Both the position numbers and the translations under genes were made by a program. Below are positions 11,792 through 20,681 of a DNA stretch of 64,000 nt, one piece after another. The first letter of the stretch is position 1. Each line of letters opens with the position of its first letter. The notes under the pieces are model-generated. The model made no database searches, was not told the DNA's origin, and saw only the letters and a program-made list of their open reading frames with translations. The DNA comes from Pseudomonadota bacterium (GTDB lineage Bacteria > Pseudomonadota > Gammaproteobacteria > Burkholderiales > Burkholderiaceae_C): positions 1-64,000 of the forward strand of contig JAFEDY010000026.1 in the NCBI GenBank assembly GCA_018241405.1, in the 5' to 3' direction.

Positions 11792-12553
11792 TCACTTGCC
11801 ATACGGATCGAAGTCGAAGTACTTCTTGGCGATCTTGTCGTAAGTGCCATTGGCGCGGATGGCGTCGATCGCGTCGTTCAGCTGCTTCTTCAGATCGCCC
11901 TGGCCCTTGCGCAGCGCGATGCCTATGCCGTCGCCGTAGTACTTCACGTCGTACTGGTCGGGGCCGACGTAGCCGTAGTCCTTGCCCTCGGGCTTGCGCA
12001 GGAAGCCGCCGTTGACCTCGACCTTGTCGGCCACGGTACCGTCGATGCGGCCGGCCTGGATGTCCAGATAGACCTGGTTCTGCGACTGGTAGGGCACGAC
12101 GTTCACGCCGGCGGGCTTCAACTCGCCCAGGGCCCATTTCTCCTGCGTGCTGGCCTTGAGCACGCCGATCTTCATGCCCTTGAGCGATGCCGGGCCGTCG
12201 TATTTCACGCTCTTCTTGACCACGATGGCGCTGGGCGTCTTGTAGTAGCGGTTGCTGAAGTCCACCACGCGCGCGCGCTCGGGCGTGATCGACATGGAGC
12301 TGATGACCACGTCGAATTTCTTGGCCTGCAGGCCGGCGATGATGCTGTCCCACTCGGACTCGACGAACACGCATTTGCGCTTGATCTGCGCGCACAGTGC
12401 ATTGGCGATATCCACGTCGAAGCCGACGATCTCGCCCGTGGCGGTCTTGGATTCGAAGGGTTCGTAGGCCGGGTTCAGGCCGACGCGCAGGTCGGCCGCA
12501 CAGGCCACGCCTGCCAGCCCGGCAAGGGCCAGGGCGATGAATTGTTTTTGCAT
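11792..12553 (-). CDS. Periplasmic amino acid-binding protein (solute-binding family 3)
   Basis: A 253-residue periplasmic receptor. The Sec signal peptide is MQKQFIALALAGLAGVACAA, with cleavage expected after ACA or CAA. The mature protein starts ADLRVGLNPAYEPFESKTATG. GFDVDIANALCAQIKRKCVF and DVVISSMSITPERARVVDFS are typical of lysine/arginine/ornithine/histidine-binding proteins (ArgT/HisJ). The first cysteine of the signal peptide is not in a proper lipobox. It is the first gene of the operon with the two permeases and the ATPase, so the system probably imports basic amino acids. That substrate is inference. Confidence 0.93.
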   Translation of the reverse strand: MQKQFIALALAGLAGVACAADLRVGLNPAYEPFESKTATGEIVGFDVDIANALCAQIKRKCVFVESEWDSIIAGLQAKKFDVVISSMSITPERARVVDFSNRYYKTPSAIVVKKSVKYDGPASLKGMKIGVLKASTQEKWALGELKPAGVNVVPYQSQNQVYLDIQAGRIDGTVADKVEVNGGFLRKPEGKDYGYVGPDQYDVKYYGDGIGIALRKGQGDLKKQLNDAIDAIRANGTYDKIAKKYFDFDPYGK

Positions 12554-12635
12554 GGTGATATTCCTTGAACAGGCGCGAAAGGCACTATTGTCGCCGCGCC
12601 GGGCGCCGCGTCCGGCAAATGCCGACGGCGACGCG

Positions 12636-13622
12636 CTATTGCACGCTGGACGACACCGGGGGCTGCTGGCCCGGCGCGGTGAACAACTGGGCCGCGTCCA
12701 CGGCGTCGAATTGGTATTGCTGGCCGCAGTATTCGCAGCCGACCTCGATGGCGCCGCGTTCGTCCAAAATGCTCTGCACCTCGTCCGTGCCCAGGCTGCG
12801 CAGCATATTGCCCACGCGCGCGCGGCTGCACGAGCAGGCAAACCGCGGGCCGTCCGCACCCTGCTGGGGCGTGAAGCGCAGCAGCTTTTCCTGCCAGAAC
12901 AGGCGGCGCAGCATGGTGTCCACGTCCAGCGTGAGCAGTTCCTCGCGCGTGAGGCTGGCGGCCAGCGTGGCGATGCGGTTGTAGTCTTCGCTCTGACCAA
13001 TCAGGTCCTCGTCGGCCTGGGCGGCCGCGCCCGCCAGGTTGCCCTCGCCCTTGATGGGCATGCGCTGGATCAAAAGGCCCGCGGCCACCTGGTCGTTGGC
13101 GGCAAGTACGAGCGTGGTGTCGAGCTGTTCGGACTGCAGCATGTAGTGCTGCAGCACATCGCTGAGTTTGCCCAGCTTTTCCTTGTGGTCGCCGTAGAGC
13201 GGCACCACGCCCTGGTAGGGCTGCTGGCCGGGCCGGCGGTCCTCGGGGTCGAGTGTGATGGCGCAGCGCCCGCCGCCGCCCGCATTCACCATGTCTGCCA
13301 GGCCGGCCTGGGGCGGCAGGGCGCCCACCACGGACGCCGTGGCGCGCAGACTCAGGTCGGAGCGCACCTCGGCCACGGCCAGCTTCACCGGCCCATCGCC
13401 AAACACCTGCAGCACCAGCGCGCCGTTGAACTTGATGTTGGCCTGCATCAGCACGGCGGCGGCCGTCATCTCGCCGAGTAGCTCGCTCACGGGCGCGGGA
13501 TAGGGCCCCGTCTCGGTATTGCCGGCGCGGCGCGCGAGCAGCTCGGTCCAGGCGTCGGTCAGGCGCACGATCATGCCGCGCACCGGCAGGCCCTCAAACA
13601 AAAACTTGTGCAGTTCGGACAT
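12636..13622 (-). CDS. hslO: Hsp33 redox-regulated chaperone
   Basis: A 328-residue cytoplasmic holdase activated by oxidative unfolding. The C-terminal zinc switch is complete: CSC at Cys263/Cys265 and CEYC at Cys296/Cys299. The N-terminal domain starts MSELHKFLFEGLPVRGMIVRL and contains LLGEMTAAAVLMQANIKFNG, as in the family. It is some 30 residues longer than E. coli Hsp33, partly through a proline/serine tail after the zinc site. It ends 82 bases before the binding protein gene, which probably has its own promoter. Confidence 0.96.
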   Translation of the reverse strand: MSELHKFLFEGLPVRGMIVRLTDAWTELLARRAGNTETGPYPAPVSELLGEMTAAAVLMQANIKFNGALVLQVFGDGPVKLAVAEVRSDLSLRATASVVGALPPQAGLADMVNAGGGGRCAITLDPEDRRPGQQPYQGVVPLYGDHKEKLGKLSDVLQHYMLQSEQLDTTLVLAANDQVAAGLLIQRMPIKGEGNLAGAAAQADEDLIGQSEDYNRIATLAASLTREELLTLDVDTMLRRLFWQEKLLRFTPQQGADGPRFACSCSRARVGNMLRSLGTDEVQSILDERGAIEVGCEYCGQQYQFDAVDAAQLFTAPGQQPPVSSSVQ

Positions 13623-13631
13623 TCAGGCTCA

Positions 13632-14156
13632 TCAATCCAGTTTGCGCAGCCCCGCCTTGAAGCGGCGCGCGTTTTCCATATAGTTGCGCGCGCTCTGGCG
13701 CAGGCCCTCGATCTGCTCGGGCGTGAGCTGGCGCACGACGCGCGCCGGGCTGCCCAGGATCATCGAACCATCGGGAAATTCCTTGCCCTCGGTGACCAGC
13801 GACCCGGCGCCCACCAGGCAGTTCCTGCCGATCTTCGCGCCGTTGAGCACCACGGCGCCGATGCCGATCAGCGACTCGTCGCCAATGGTGCAGCCGTGCA
13901 GCATGACCTTGTGGCCCACGGTAACGCGCTCGCCAATCACCAGCGGCTGGCCGAAGTCGGCATGCAGCACGCTGGCGTCCTGTACATTGCTGCCAGCGCC
14001 AATGGTGATGCACTCCGTGTCGCCACGCACCACCGTGCCGAACCACACGCTGGCATCGCCCCCCAGCACCACCTTGCCCATCACCTGGGCGCTGTCGGCC
14101 ACCCAGGCCGATGCCGCCAGCTGCGGCGTCACGCCATCGAGTTCATAGATCGCCAT
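13632..14156 (-). CDS. Gamma-carbonic-anhydrase-like hexapeptide-repeat protein (YrdA family)
   Basis: A 174-residue left-handed beta-helix protein. The hexapeptide repeats run from VWFGTVVRGDTECITIGAGS through VTVGHKVMLHGCTIGDESLI to VLNGAKIGRNCLVGAGSLVT. The zinc-binding histidines of the gamma class are visible as HADFG and GHKVMLHG. The C-terminal helix LTPEQIEGLRQSARNYMENA is typical of YrdA/PaaY homologues. The catalytic role is uncertain, since many family members have no proven carbonic anhydrase activity. It lies 9 bases upstream of hslO. Confidence 0.92.
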   Translation of the reverse strand: MAIYELDGVTPQLAASAWVADSAQVMGKVVLGGDASVWFGTVVRGDTECITIGAGSNVQDASVLHADFGQPLVIGERVTVGHKVMLHGCTIGDESLIGIGAVVLNGAKIGRNCLVGAGSLVTEGKEFPDGSMILGSPARVVRQLTPEQIEGLRQSARNYMENARRFKAGLRKLD

Positions 14157-14203
14157 TGCCCAGGGTCTCCGAAATAGATAGAGGGAAACCTACAATTGTA
14201 AGG

Positions 14204-15010
14204 ATGGAGCTCCGTCAACTGGCCCTGCAGGTTCTGCGCCTCACAGACCCCGAAGAAAAATCCGCCGCAGCGCTTGACATGCAAGCGCAAGCAGCTTCTT
14301 TTTCAATAGCATCACAAGTACCCGCGCCGTCCGTGGATGGGCAGGCCCTGCCCGGCCGGCCGGCGCGGCCCGAGCTGCTGCACCATGCATCGGTAGCGCG
14401 CCGTTCGCCCGCCACACCGGAGGGCCGGGCGGTGCTGATTCACGCCATCGCCCATATCGAGTTCAACGCCATCAACCTGGCGCTCGACGCCATCTGGCGC
14501 TTTGCCGGCATGCCCGCGCAGTACTACCTGGACTGGCTGCGTGTGGCCGCCGAGGAGGCCAAGCATTTCCGCCTGCTGCGCGATCACATGCGCGCACACC
14601 TGGGCCACGACTATGGCGACTTTCCCGCGCACCAGGGCCTGTGGAGCATGTGCGAGAAGACGGCGCACGACATCGTGGCGCGCATGGCCCTGGTGCCGCG
14701 CACGCTGGAGGCGCGCGGGCTGGATGCCACGCCGCTGATCCAGCGCAAGCTGCGCCAGGTGGGCACGCCCGACGCTCTGGCCGCGGTGGATATCCTGGAC
14801 GTCATCCTCGCCGAGGAGGTCGGCCACGTGGCCATAGGCAACCACTGGTACGGCTGGCTGTGCGCGCGCCAGGGGCTGGACCCCATGGCGCACTACGCCC
14901 TGCTGGTCGAACGCTACGAGGCGCCGCGCCCCAAGCCGCCACTGAACGCCGACGCACGCCGCGCCGCCGGATTCAGCGAGGCCGAGCTGCTGTGGCTGGA
15001 GCAAGGCTGA
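14204..15010 (+). CDS. Ferritin-like DUF455 family protein
   Basis: A 268-residue protein of the DUF455 family. Diiron-type helices are apparent: HAIAHIEFNAINLALDAIW, DWLRVAAEEAKHFRLLRDHM, and EEVGHVAIGNHWYGWLC near the C-terminus, with the repeated E...H ligand pattern. The biochemical role is unknown; a metal-dependent oxygenase or ferritin-like activity is plausible. A lower-GC repeat-like segment (14256-14310) lies within the first 40 codons and encodes a variable Ala/Ser/Gln linker. The ATG at 14204 follows a TACAAT by only 7 bases. Confidence 0.85.
   Translation: MELRQLALQVLRLTDPEEKSAAALDMQAQAASFSIASQVPAPSVDGQALPGRPARPELLHHASVARRSPATPEGRAVLIHAIAHIEFNAINLALDAIWRFAGMPAQYYLDWLRVAAEEAKHFRLLRDHMRAHLGHDYGDFPAHQGLWSMCEKTAHDIVARMALVPRTLEARGLDATPLIQRKLRQVGTPDALAAVDILDVILAEEVGHVAIGNHWYGWLCARQGLDPMAHYALLVERYEAPRPKPPLNADARRAAGFSEAELLWLEQG
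14256..14310. repeat. Intragenic imperfect palindrome inside the DUF455 gene
   Basis: The left arm AAAAATCCGCCGCAGCGCTTG, less its last base on each side, pairs imperfectly with CAAGCGCAAGCAGCTTCTTT around the loop ACATG. On the minus strand the right side reads GATGCTATTGAAAAAGAAGC, then TGCTTGCGCTTG. That matches the coaBC segment at 4341-4397 and the arms of the terminator at 9517-9562. It is read in frame. Confidence 0.5.
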
Positions 15011-15044
15011 AGTGAGCGCGGGCACCCGCGGCTTCTTGCCTACA

Positions 15045-16358
15045 ATGAACAACGCCACCGAGCCACCCTGCCCCACCCTCACCATGCCGATCACGCCCCC
15101 CGCCCTCCATGCCCCGGCCCCGGCCACGCCAGCGCCGGGTGGCAGCGCCGGCGCCATGATTGCGCGCCAGGCCATCATGGACGGCCAACAGGTAGTCGTA
15201 GGCTACGAGCTGTTCAATCGCTCGCGCACGCCGGCCGAGCACACGGCCGCCAGCGACGTGCTGCTGGTCTTCACGGCGCTCTCGCATGCCGGCTCCGACG
15301 AGCTGGTGGGCACAATGTTGATCTTCGTCAACTGCACCCACGAGAGCCTGGCTGGCGGACACCTGGAACTCGTCAACCCCGACAAGCTGGTGCTGGAAAT
15401 TCCCCCGCTGGGCCATGTGGCAGCGCAGGAGGTGCAGGCGCGCCTGCCCATCCTGGCCGAGCTGCGCGCACGCGGCTTTCGCCTGGCCTTCAACCACCAG
15501 GTGCTGGAGTCGGCCTATGCGCCGTGGCTGCCGCTGGCGGACTACATCAAGCTGGACATGTCCGTGCTCGCGCCCGACCAGCTGGCCGTGCTCGTCGGCT
15601 ACGCCGGACGCCAAGCTCCGGCCCGGCTGATCGCCGAGAAAATCGAAACGGCGCAGCAGTACGACATGGCGTCTTCGCTGGGCGTCAAGCTGTTCCAGGG
15701 CTACTGGTTCTCGCGCCCCACGCTGGTCCAGGCGCGGCTGCTCAGTCCCGCGCAGGCCAGCATCGTGCAGCTGCTGAACCTGGTACGCAGCCAGGCCACG
15801 ACGGCCGAGATTGAGGATGTGCTCAAGAAGGACGCAGGCCTGGCCTTCAACCTCATGCGCCTGATCAATTCGGCCGGCCTGGGCCTTACGCGCGAGATCA
15901 CCTCGGTGCGCCAGGCGGTGATGCTGCTGGGCCTCAAGAAGCTGTTTCGCTGGGCGGCGCTGCTGCTCACGGCCGTGCGCGGCGGCGGTACACCCCCCGC
16001 CGTGGGCCAGACCGCCGTGGTGCGGGGCCGCCTCATGGAGCTGCTGGCCGGGGAACTCATGTCTGCCGACGAGGCCGACCAGGCCTTCGTGGTCGGCCTC
16101 TTCTCCATGCTTGATCAGATGCTGGGCATGCCGCTCGAAGCCGCCGTGGGCCTGCTCCATCTTCCCGACGAGCTGGCAGCCGCACTGCTAGAGCGCGACA
16201 ACCTGTATGGCCGCCTGCTCACGCTGGTCGAGGCCTGCGAGAGCAGCGACGACAGCGGCTTCGACCAGGCGGCACAATCACTGCAGCTGACCAGCCAGCA
16301 AATCAATTGGGCCCACCTGCAGGCCCTGGCCTGGGCCGACCAGATAACGCAGGCCTGA
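15045..16358 (+). CDS. EAL-HDOD signalling protein, first of a tandem pair
   Basis: A protein of about 437 residues (424 if the ATG at 15084 is used; a TACAAT just before the ATG at 15045 could be a -10 and favours 15084). The N-terminal domain is a YuxH-type degenerate EAL domain: the EAL site reads VGYELFNRS, followed by VNCTHESLAGG, KLDMSVL and KLFQGYWF. The DDFGTG catalytic motif is missing (FNHQVLESAYAPWLPLAD stands in its place), so cyclic-di-GMP hydrolysis is unlikely. The C-terminal half is an HDOD domain (TTAEIEDVLKKDAGLAFNLM, SVRQAVMLLGLKKLFRWAAL). A Pro/Ala-rich N-terminus precedes them. Confidence 0.87.
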   Translation: MNNATEPPCPTLTMPITPPALHAPAPATPAPGGSAGAMIARQAIMDGQQVVVGYELFNRSRTPAEHTAASDVLLVFTALSHAGSDELVGTMLIFVNCTHESLAGGHLELVNPDKLVLEIPPLGHVAAQEVQARLPILAELRARGFRLAFNHQVLESAYAPWLPLADYIKLDMSVLAPDQLAVLVGYAGRQAPARLIAEKIETAQQYDMASSLGVKLFQGYWFSRPTLVQARLLSPAQASIVQLLNLVRSQATTAEIEDVLKKDAGLAFNLMRLINSAGLGLTREITSVRQAVMLLGLKKLFRWAALLLTAVRGGGTPPAVGQTAVVRGRLMELLAGELMSADEADQAFVVGLFSMLDQMLGMPLEAAVGLLHLPDELAAALLERDNLYGRLLTLVEACESSDDSGFDQAAQSLQLTSQQINWAHLQALAWADQITQA

Positions 16359-16387
16359 CTTTTTGCAGCCCATCACGCATTCCACCC

Positions 16388-17674
16388 ATGCCCAGTACCG
16401 CAGCCTCAGACACCACCCCATCCACCGGACCACAATCTGGCCCCGAGGATGCAGACAATCTCGTCGTCATTGCACGCCAGGCCATCCTGGACGAACGGCG
16501 TGAGGTCTACGGCTACGAGCTGTTCGACCGCAACACGGCCGCCAACTCCCACACTGCCGCCAGCGATGCGGCGCTGCTGTTCAACGCCCTGTCCTACGCC
16601 GGCTCCGAGACCCTGGTCGGACAGAAGACCGTCTTCATCAACTGCACGCATGAAAGCCTGGCCGGCGGCCATCTGGAGCTGATCCACCCCGAGAAGGTGG
16701 TGCTGGAGGTGCCCACGCTGGCGTCCGACGCATCGCCCGAGCAGATCGCGCAGATGCTGCCGACGCTGCAGGCGCTGCACACACGCGGTTTTCGCATCGC
16801 CTTCAGCCAGGATGTGCTGCGCCGCGCCTACGCCGGCTGGCTGCCGCTGGCCTCGTTCATCAAGCTGGACATGATGGCCTTCAAGCCCGAGCTGGCCGAG
16901 CCGCTGGTGAAGTTCGCGCGCGCCAACTCGCAGGCCACGCTGGTCGCCGAAAAGGTCGAGACGGCCGAGCAACACGAGCGCATGTCGGCCCTGGGCGTGA
17001 AACTGTTCCAGGGGTACTGGTTTGCCCGTCCGTCGCTGGTCAAGGCCCAGACCATACGCCCGTCGCAGGCCACCATCATCCAGCTCATCAACCTGGTGCG
17101 CCAGCAGGCCAGCACGGCCGATATCGAGGACCTGCTCAAGAAGGACCCCACGCTGTCCTTCAACCTGCTGCGCTTCATCAATTCCTCGGGCTTTGGCCTG
17201 TCGTGCGAGGTCACCTCGTTCCGCCATGCGGTGATGATCCTGGGCCTGAAGAAGCTGTTCCGCTGGGCGGCGCTGCTACTGACCACATCGCGCAAGGATG
17301 GCGCGCCACCCGCCGTGGGCCAGACCGCCGTGGTGCGCGGCCGGCTCATGGAGCTGCTCTCTGCCGAGCTGCTGCCGCCCGACGAGTGCGACAACGCCTT
17401 CGTCGTGGGCGTGTTCTCGCTGCTCGACGTCATGCTGGGCATTCCGCTGGATCGCGCGCTGGCGAGCGTGGCCCTGCCCGAGCCGGTGCTGGACGCGCTG
17501 CTGCGCAACCAGGGCGTGTTCGCCCCCTTCCTGGAGCTCACCCGTGCCTGCGAGAGCGGCGACGACGAGGCCTTTGCGCGCACGGCCGAGGCCCTGCACC
17601 TGTCCAACCGTCAGGTCAACATGGCCCACCTGCAGGCCCTGGCCTGGGCCGAGAGCCTTGCCGCAGAAGCGTAG
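16388..17674 (+). CDS. EAL-HDOD signalling protein, second of a tandem pair
   Basis: A 428-residue paralogue of the gene before it, 29 bases downstream and surely co-transcribed. The domain order is the same: degenerate EAL (YGYELFDRN, INCTHESLAGGHLELIHPEK, FSQDVLRRAYAGWLPLASF in place of DDFGTG, KLDMMAF, KLFQGYWF), then HDOD (TADIEDLLKKDPTLSFNLLR, VMILGLKKLFRWAALLL). The two proteins are alike through both domains and differ mainly at the N-terminus, which points to tandem duplication. They probably act as c-di-GMP-linked or protein-interaction regulators. The start at 16388 lacks a strong ribosome binding site. Confidence 0.87.
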   Translation: MPSTAASDTTPSTGPQSGPEDADNLVVIARQAILDERREVYGYELFDRNTAANSHTAASDAALLFNALSYAGSETLVGQKTVFINCTHESLAGGHLELIHPEKVVLEVPTLASDASPEQIAQMLPTLQALHTRGFRIAFSQDVLRRAYAGWLPLASFIKLDMMAFKPELAEPLVKFARANSQATLVAEKVETAEQHERMSALGVKLFQGYWFARPSLVKAQTIRPSQATIIQLINLVRQQASTADIEDLLKKDPTLSFNLLRFINSSGFGLSCEVTSFRHAVMILGLKKLFRWAALLLTTSRKDGAPPAVGQTAVVRGRLMELLSAELLPPDECDNAFVVGVFSLLDVMLGIPLDRALASVALPEPVLDALLRNQGVFAPFLELTRACESGDDEAFARTAEALHLSNRQVNMAHLQALAWAESLAAEA

Positions 17675-17708
17675 GCGGCCGGCGGCGCGCCCCGCCTGAG
17701 GCTGCGGC

Positions 17709-18689
17709 TCAATTGAGCCTTATGTTTGCCGCGCGGATGATGCGCGCGTTGCTCTCCGATTCGGCGGCGATCTGCCGCCCGAACTGCGCCACCGTGCCGC
17801 CCGTGGGCACGTTGTCCGAGGCCTCCATGCGCGCCCTGATGTCCGGCTGCGCCAGTGCGCGGTTGATCTCGGCATTCAGGCGCTCCAGGATGGGCGCGGG
17901 CGTGGCGGCCGGGGCGAAGATACCGAACACCGAGTTCAGGTTGGCCGCGGGCAGCCTCAGCTCCTGCAGCGTGGGTACATCGGGCAAGGATTCGAGGCGC
18001 CTGGGCGCGCCCACGGCCAGCGGGTGCAGCTTGCCGGCCTTGATGTGCTGCATCACGGCCGGCCCGGCGTTGGTGGACAGGACCTCGAACTGGCCGCTGA
18101 GCGCATCATTGAGCTGTTGCCCGCCGCCCTTGTAGGGCACATGCGTGACCTGCATCCCCGCGCCCTGAACGATGTGCTCCAGCATGATGTGCCCCAGCGA
18201 CGCCAGGCCCGAGGTGGCCCAGCGCAGCTGGCCCGGATGCGCCCTGGCAACGGCGATCAGTCCAGCAAAGTCGCGCGCCTTCAGAGCCTGCGTGGCCAGC
18301 AGCAGCACGGGTGAATACATGACGCTGGCCACGGGCGCGATGTCACGCTCGGGATCGAACGGCGGCCTGCCCAGGTGCGGGCTCAGCACCAGCGGGCTGA
18401 TGGCGCAAAAACCCAGCGTGTAGCCGTCGGGCGCGGCCTTGGCTACCGCATCCATGCCGATGGTGCCGCCGGCGCCGGCCTTGTTCTCGACAACTACCGG
18501 GGTGCCCAGGCGCTGCGCGAGCCGCTCGCCGAGCGCACGCGCCACCACGTCGCTGACGCCGCCCGCGGGGTAGGCGACGATGAGGCGTATCGGCCGGGCC
18601 GGCCAATCCCCCTGCGCGAAGGTGGGCCAGGGGGCCGCGGCGCAGGCGGCGGCGCAAATCAGCGCCAGGCGTCTGGAGATTTCAGGCAT
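17709..18689 (-). CDS. Bug family (TctC-like) tripartite tricarboxylate transporter substrate-binding protein
   Basis: A 326-residue periplasmic receptor. The signal peptide MPEISRRLALICAAACAAAP...FAQ is followed by WPARPIRLIVAYPAGGVSDVVARAL. VVENKAGAGGTIGMDAVAKAAPDGYTLG and HVPYKGGGQQLNDALSGQ are Bug family signatures. No TctA/TctB membrane genes are nearby, so it is an orphan receptor, a group greatly expanded in Comamonadaceae and Bordetella. The ligand (a carboxylate or similar) cannot be told from the sequence. It lies 23 bases downstream of xerD. Confidence 0.93.
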   Translation of the reverse strand: MPEISRRLALICAAACAAAPWPTFAQGDWPARPIRLIVAYPAGGVSDVVARALGERLAQRLGTPVVVENKAGAGGTIGMDAVAKAAPDGYTLGFCAISPLVLSPHLGRPPFDPERDIAPVASVMYSPVLLLATQALKARDFAGLIAVARAHPGQLRWATSGLASLGHIMLEHIVQGAGMQVTHVPYKGGGQQLNDALSGQFEVLSTNAGPAVMQHIKAGKLHPLAVGAPRRLESLPDVPTLQELRLPAANLNSVFGIFAPAATPAPILERLNAEINRALAQPDIRARMEASDNVPTGGTVAQFGRQIAAESESNARIIRAANIRLN

Positions 18690-18712
18690 GGAAAGTGGAC
18701 AAAGCCGCGATG

Positions 18713-19612
18713 CTACCCGCGCGGATGGTGCTGCGCATGCAGCTGCTTCAGGCGCTCGCGCGCCACATGGGTATAGATGGTGGTGGTGGAAATGTCGGCA
18801 TGGCCCAAGAGCAGCTGCACCACGCGCAGATCCGCGCCGTGGTTCAGCAGGTGGGTGGCAAACGCATGGCGCAGCGTGTGCGGCGACAGCGGCGCGGTGA
18901 TGCCCGCCAGCTGCGCGCATTTCTTGACGATGACCCAGAACATGACGCGCGACATGGCGGCTCCGCGCTGGGTGACGAACAAATCGTCGGTCTGCTGTCC
19001 CCCCAGGATGGCGCCGCGGCCCTCGGCCAGGTAGCGCCCCAGCCAGCGCTGCGCTTCCTCGCCGAAGGGGACGAGCCGCTCCTTGCCGCCCTTGCCCATG
19101 ACGCGCAAGACGCCCTCGGCCAGCCCCAGCTGGAAGGTTTTGAGCGTGACCAGCTCGGACACGCGCAGGCCGCTGGCGTACATCAGCTCCAGCATGCTGC
19201 GGTCACGCAGGCCCAGCGGCGTGGCCGCGTCGGGGGCGTGCAGCAGCGCCTCCACCTGCGCCTGCGTCAGCGTCTTGGGCACGCGCAGCGGCTGGCGCGC
19301 GGCCAGCAGGCGCACCGTAGGGTCCTGCACGATGCGCCGCTCGCGCAGCGCCCAGTGAAAGTAGCGGCGCAGCACAGTGAGGCGCCGGTTGGCCGTGGTG
19401 GCGCGCGTCTGGGCATGGCGCGCGGCAAAGTAGGCCTGCAGATGGTGCTCGGCCGTCGCGTCCAGGGCCAGCGGCGGCACCTGCGCGCCCAGCCATTGGG
19501 CGTACAGCGTGAGGTCGCGCCGGTAGGCGGCCAGGGTATTGCGCGACAGGCCGTCTTCCAGCCACAGGGCGTCTAAAAACAGGTCGATGGCGTTCTGGCT
19601 TTCGGGCAGCAT
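18713..19612 (-). CDS. xerD: Tyrosine recombinase XerD
   Basis: A 299-residue recombinase that, with XerC, resolves chromosome dimers at dif. The N-terminal SAM-like domain starts QNAIDLFLDALWLEDGLSRN. The catalytic residues are visible: Arg in YASGLRVSELV, Lys in MGKGGKERLVPFG, His/Arg in LSPHTLRHAFATHLLNHGA, and His/Tyr in LLGHADISTTTIYTHV. The length matches E. coli XerD (298). There are no signs of a mobile element around it, so it is the housekeeping copy. Confidence 0.95.
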   Translation of the reverse strand: MLPESQNAIDLFLDALWLEDGLSRNTLAAYRRDLTLYAQWLGAQVPPLALDATAEHHLQAYFAARHAQTRATTANRRLTVLRRYFHWALRERRIVQDPTVRLLAARQPLRVPKTLTQAQVEALLHAPDAATPLGLRDRSMLELMYASGLRVSELVTLKTFQLGLAEGVLRVMGKGGKERLVPFGEEAQRWLGRYLAEGRGAILGGQQTDDLFVTQRGAAMSRVMFWVIVKKCAQLAGITAPLSPHTLRHAFATHLLNHGADLRVVQLLLGHADISTTTIYTHVARERLKQLHAQHHPRG

Positions 19613-19705
19613 GCTCAAAAAAATGGTTGTTGAGGGAATTGTGCAAGCGTTCGTCCCCACCCAAGGCGCAAGCGGTAACGCCCGTACCACCCTTGGCGCC
19701 GCGCT

Positions 19706-20623
19706 ATGCTGCGCGCCGTGAATTACGCGCAGCTCCTCTTCCCCGATTTCTCGCTCATCCTGTGCGGCTACCTGATCTGCCGCTACACGCCATTGAACCG
19801 CAGCGTCTGGCAGCCCGTGGAGAGCCTGGTGTACTACCTGCTGTTTCCGGTGCTGCTGTTCCAGTCCATCATCAAGAGCCCCATCAACATCGGCGAGGCC
19901 GCCGGCCTGGTCGTCGCCGGCGTGGGCACGGGCCTGTCCGGCGTGGTGCTGGCCTACAGCCTGCCGCATCTGCCCTGGCTGGGCCGGCATATCGACCGGC
20001 GCGACCACGCGGCCGCGGCCCAGGTGGCGTTTCGCTTCAACTCCTTCATCGTGCTGGCCCTGGCCGAGCGCCTGGCGGGCGCCCAGGGCCTGTTGATGGT
20101 GGCCGTGCTCATAGGCGTGTGCGTGCCGATGTTCAACGTAGCGGCCGTGTGGCCCATGGCGCGCGGCAGCGGTCAGGGCCTGCTGCGCGAACTGCTGCGC
20201 AACCCGCTGATCATCGCCACGGCCACGGGCCTGGCGGCCAACCTGTTGGGGCTGCGCCTGCCTCTCTGGCTGGAGCCCACGGTCAGCCGCATAGGCGCGG
20301 CCTCGCTGGCGCTGGGGCTGATGGCGGCCGGCGCGGGCATGCAGTTCGGCCTGCTCACGCGCAGCAAGCTGCTGTCGGTGTCGGTGCTGTCCATACGCCA
20401 CCTGGCGCAGCCGCTGATCGCCTGGGGGTTTGCCCACCTGCTGCGGCTCGATGCCACGCAGACCACCGTGCTGATGGCGTTTTGCGCCGTGTCCACGGCC
20501 TCCAGCTGCTACGTGCTGGCGGCGCGCATGGGCTACAACGGCGCCTATGTGGCGGGGTTGGTCACGCTGTCCACGGTGCTGGGGGTGGCGAGCCTGACGT
20601 TTGCGCTGGGCATGCTGCGCTGA
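19706..20623 (+). CDS. AEC family transporter (auxin efflux carrier-like permease)
   Basis: A 305-residue membrane protein with about ten hydrophobic segments in two inverted halves. The first is FSLILCGYLICRYTPL...VYYLLFPVLLFQSII. The second includes PLIIATATGLAANLLGL and STASSCYVLAARMGYNGAYVAGLVTLSTVLG. AEC family members export or import organic acids such as malate. The substrate here is unknown. The start may be the GTG at 19718 instead of the ATG at 19706, because TATGCT at 19705-19710 resembles a -10 box placed 7 bases before that GTG. It converges with queG. Confidence 0.88.
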   Translation: MLRAVNYAQLLFPDFSLILCGYLICRYTPLNRSVWQPVESLVYYLLFPVLLFQSIIKSPINIGEAAGLVVAGVGTGLSGVVLAYSLPHLPWLGRHIDRRDHAAAAQVAFRFNSFIVLALAERLAGAQGLLMVAVLIGVCVPMFNVAAVWPMARGSGQGLLRELLRNPLIIATATGLAANLLGLRLPLWLEPTVSRIGAASLALGLMAAGAGMQFGLLTRSKLLSVSVLSIRHLAQPLIAWGFAHLLRLDATQTTVLMAFCAVSTASSCYVLAARMGYNGAYVAGLVTLSTVLGVASLTFALGMLR

Positions 20624-20681
20624 AACTACGTAATCGATAGCTGCCCGCGCTTTATATACGGGCGTTTGTCCCCGTTTTCTC

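Noticed and set aside
18713..19612. Tyrosine recombinase as a sign of an integrated element
   Set aside because: Length and motifs fit housekeeping XerD, and its neighbours are core genes without flanking repeats.
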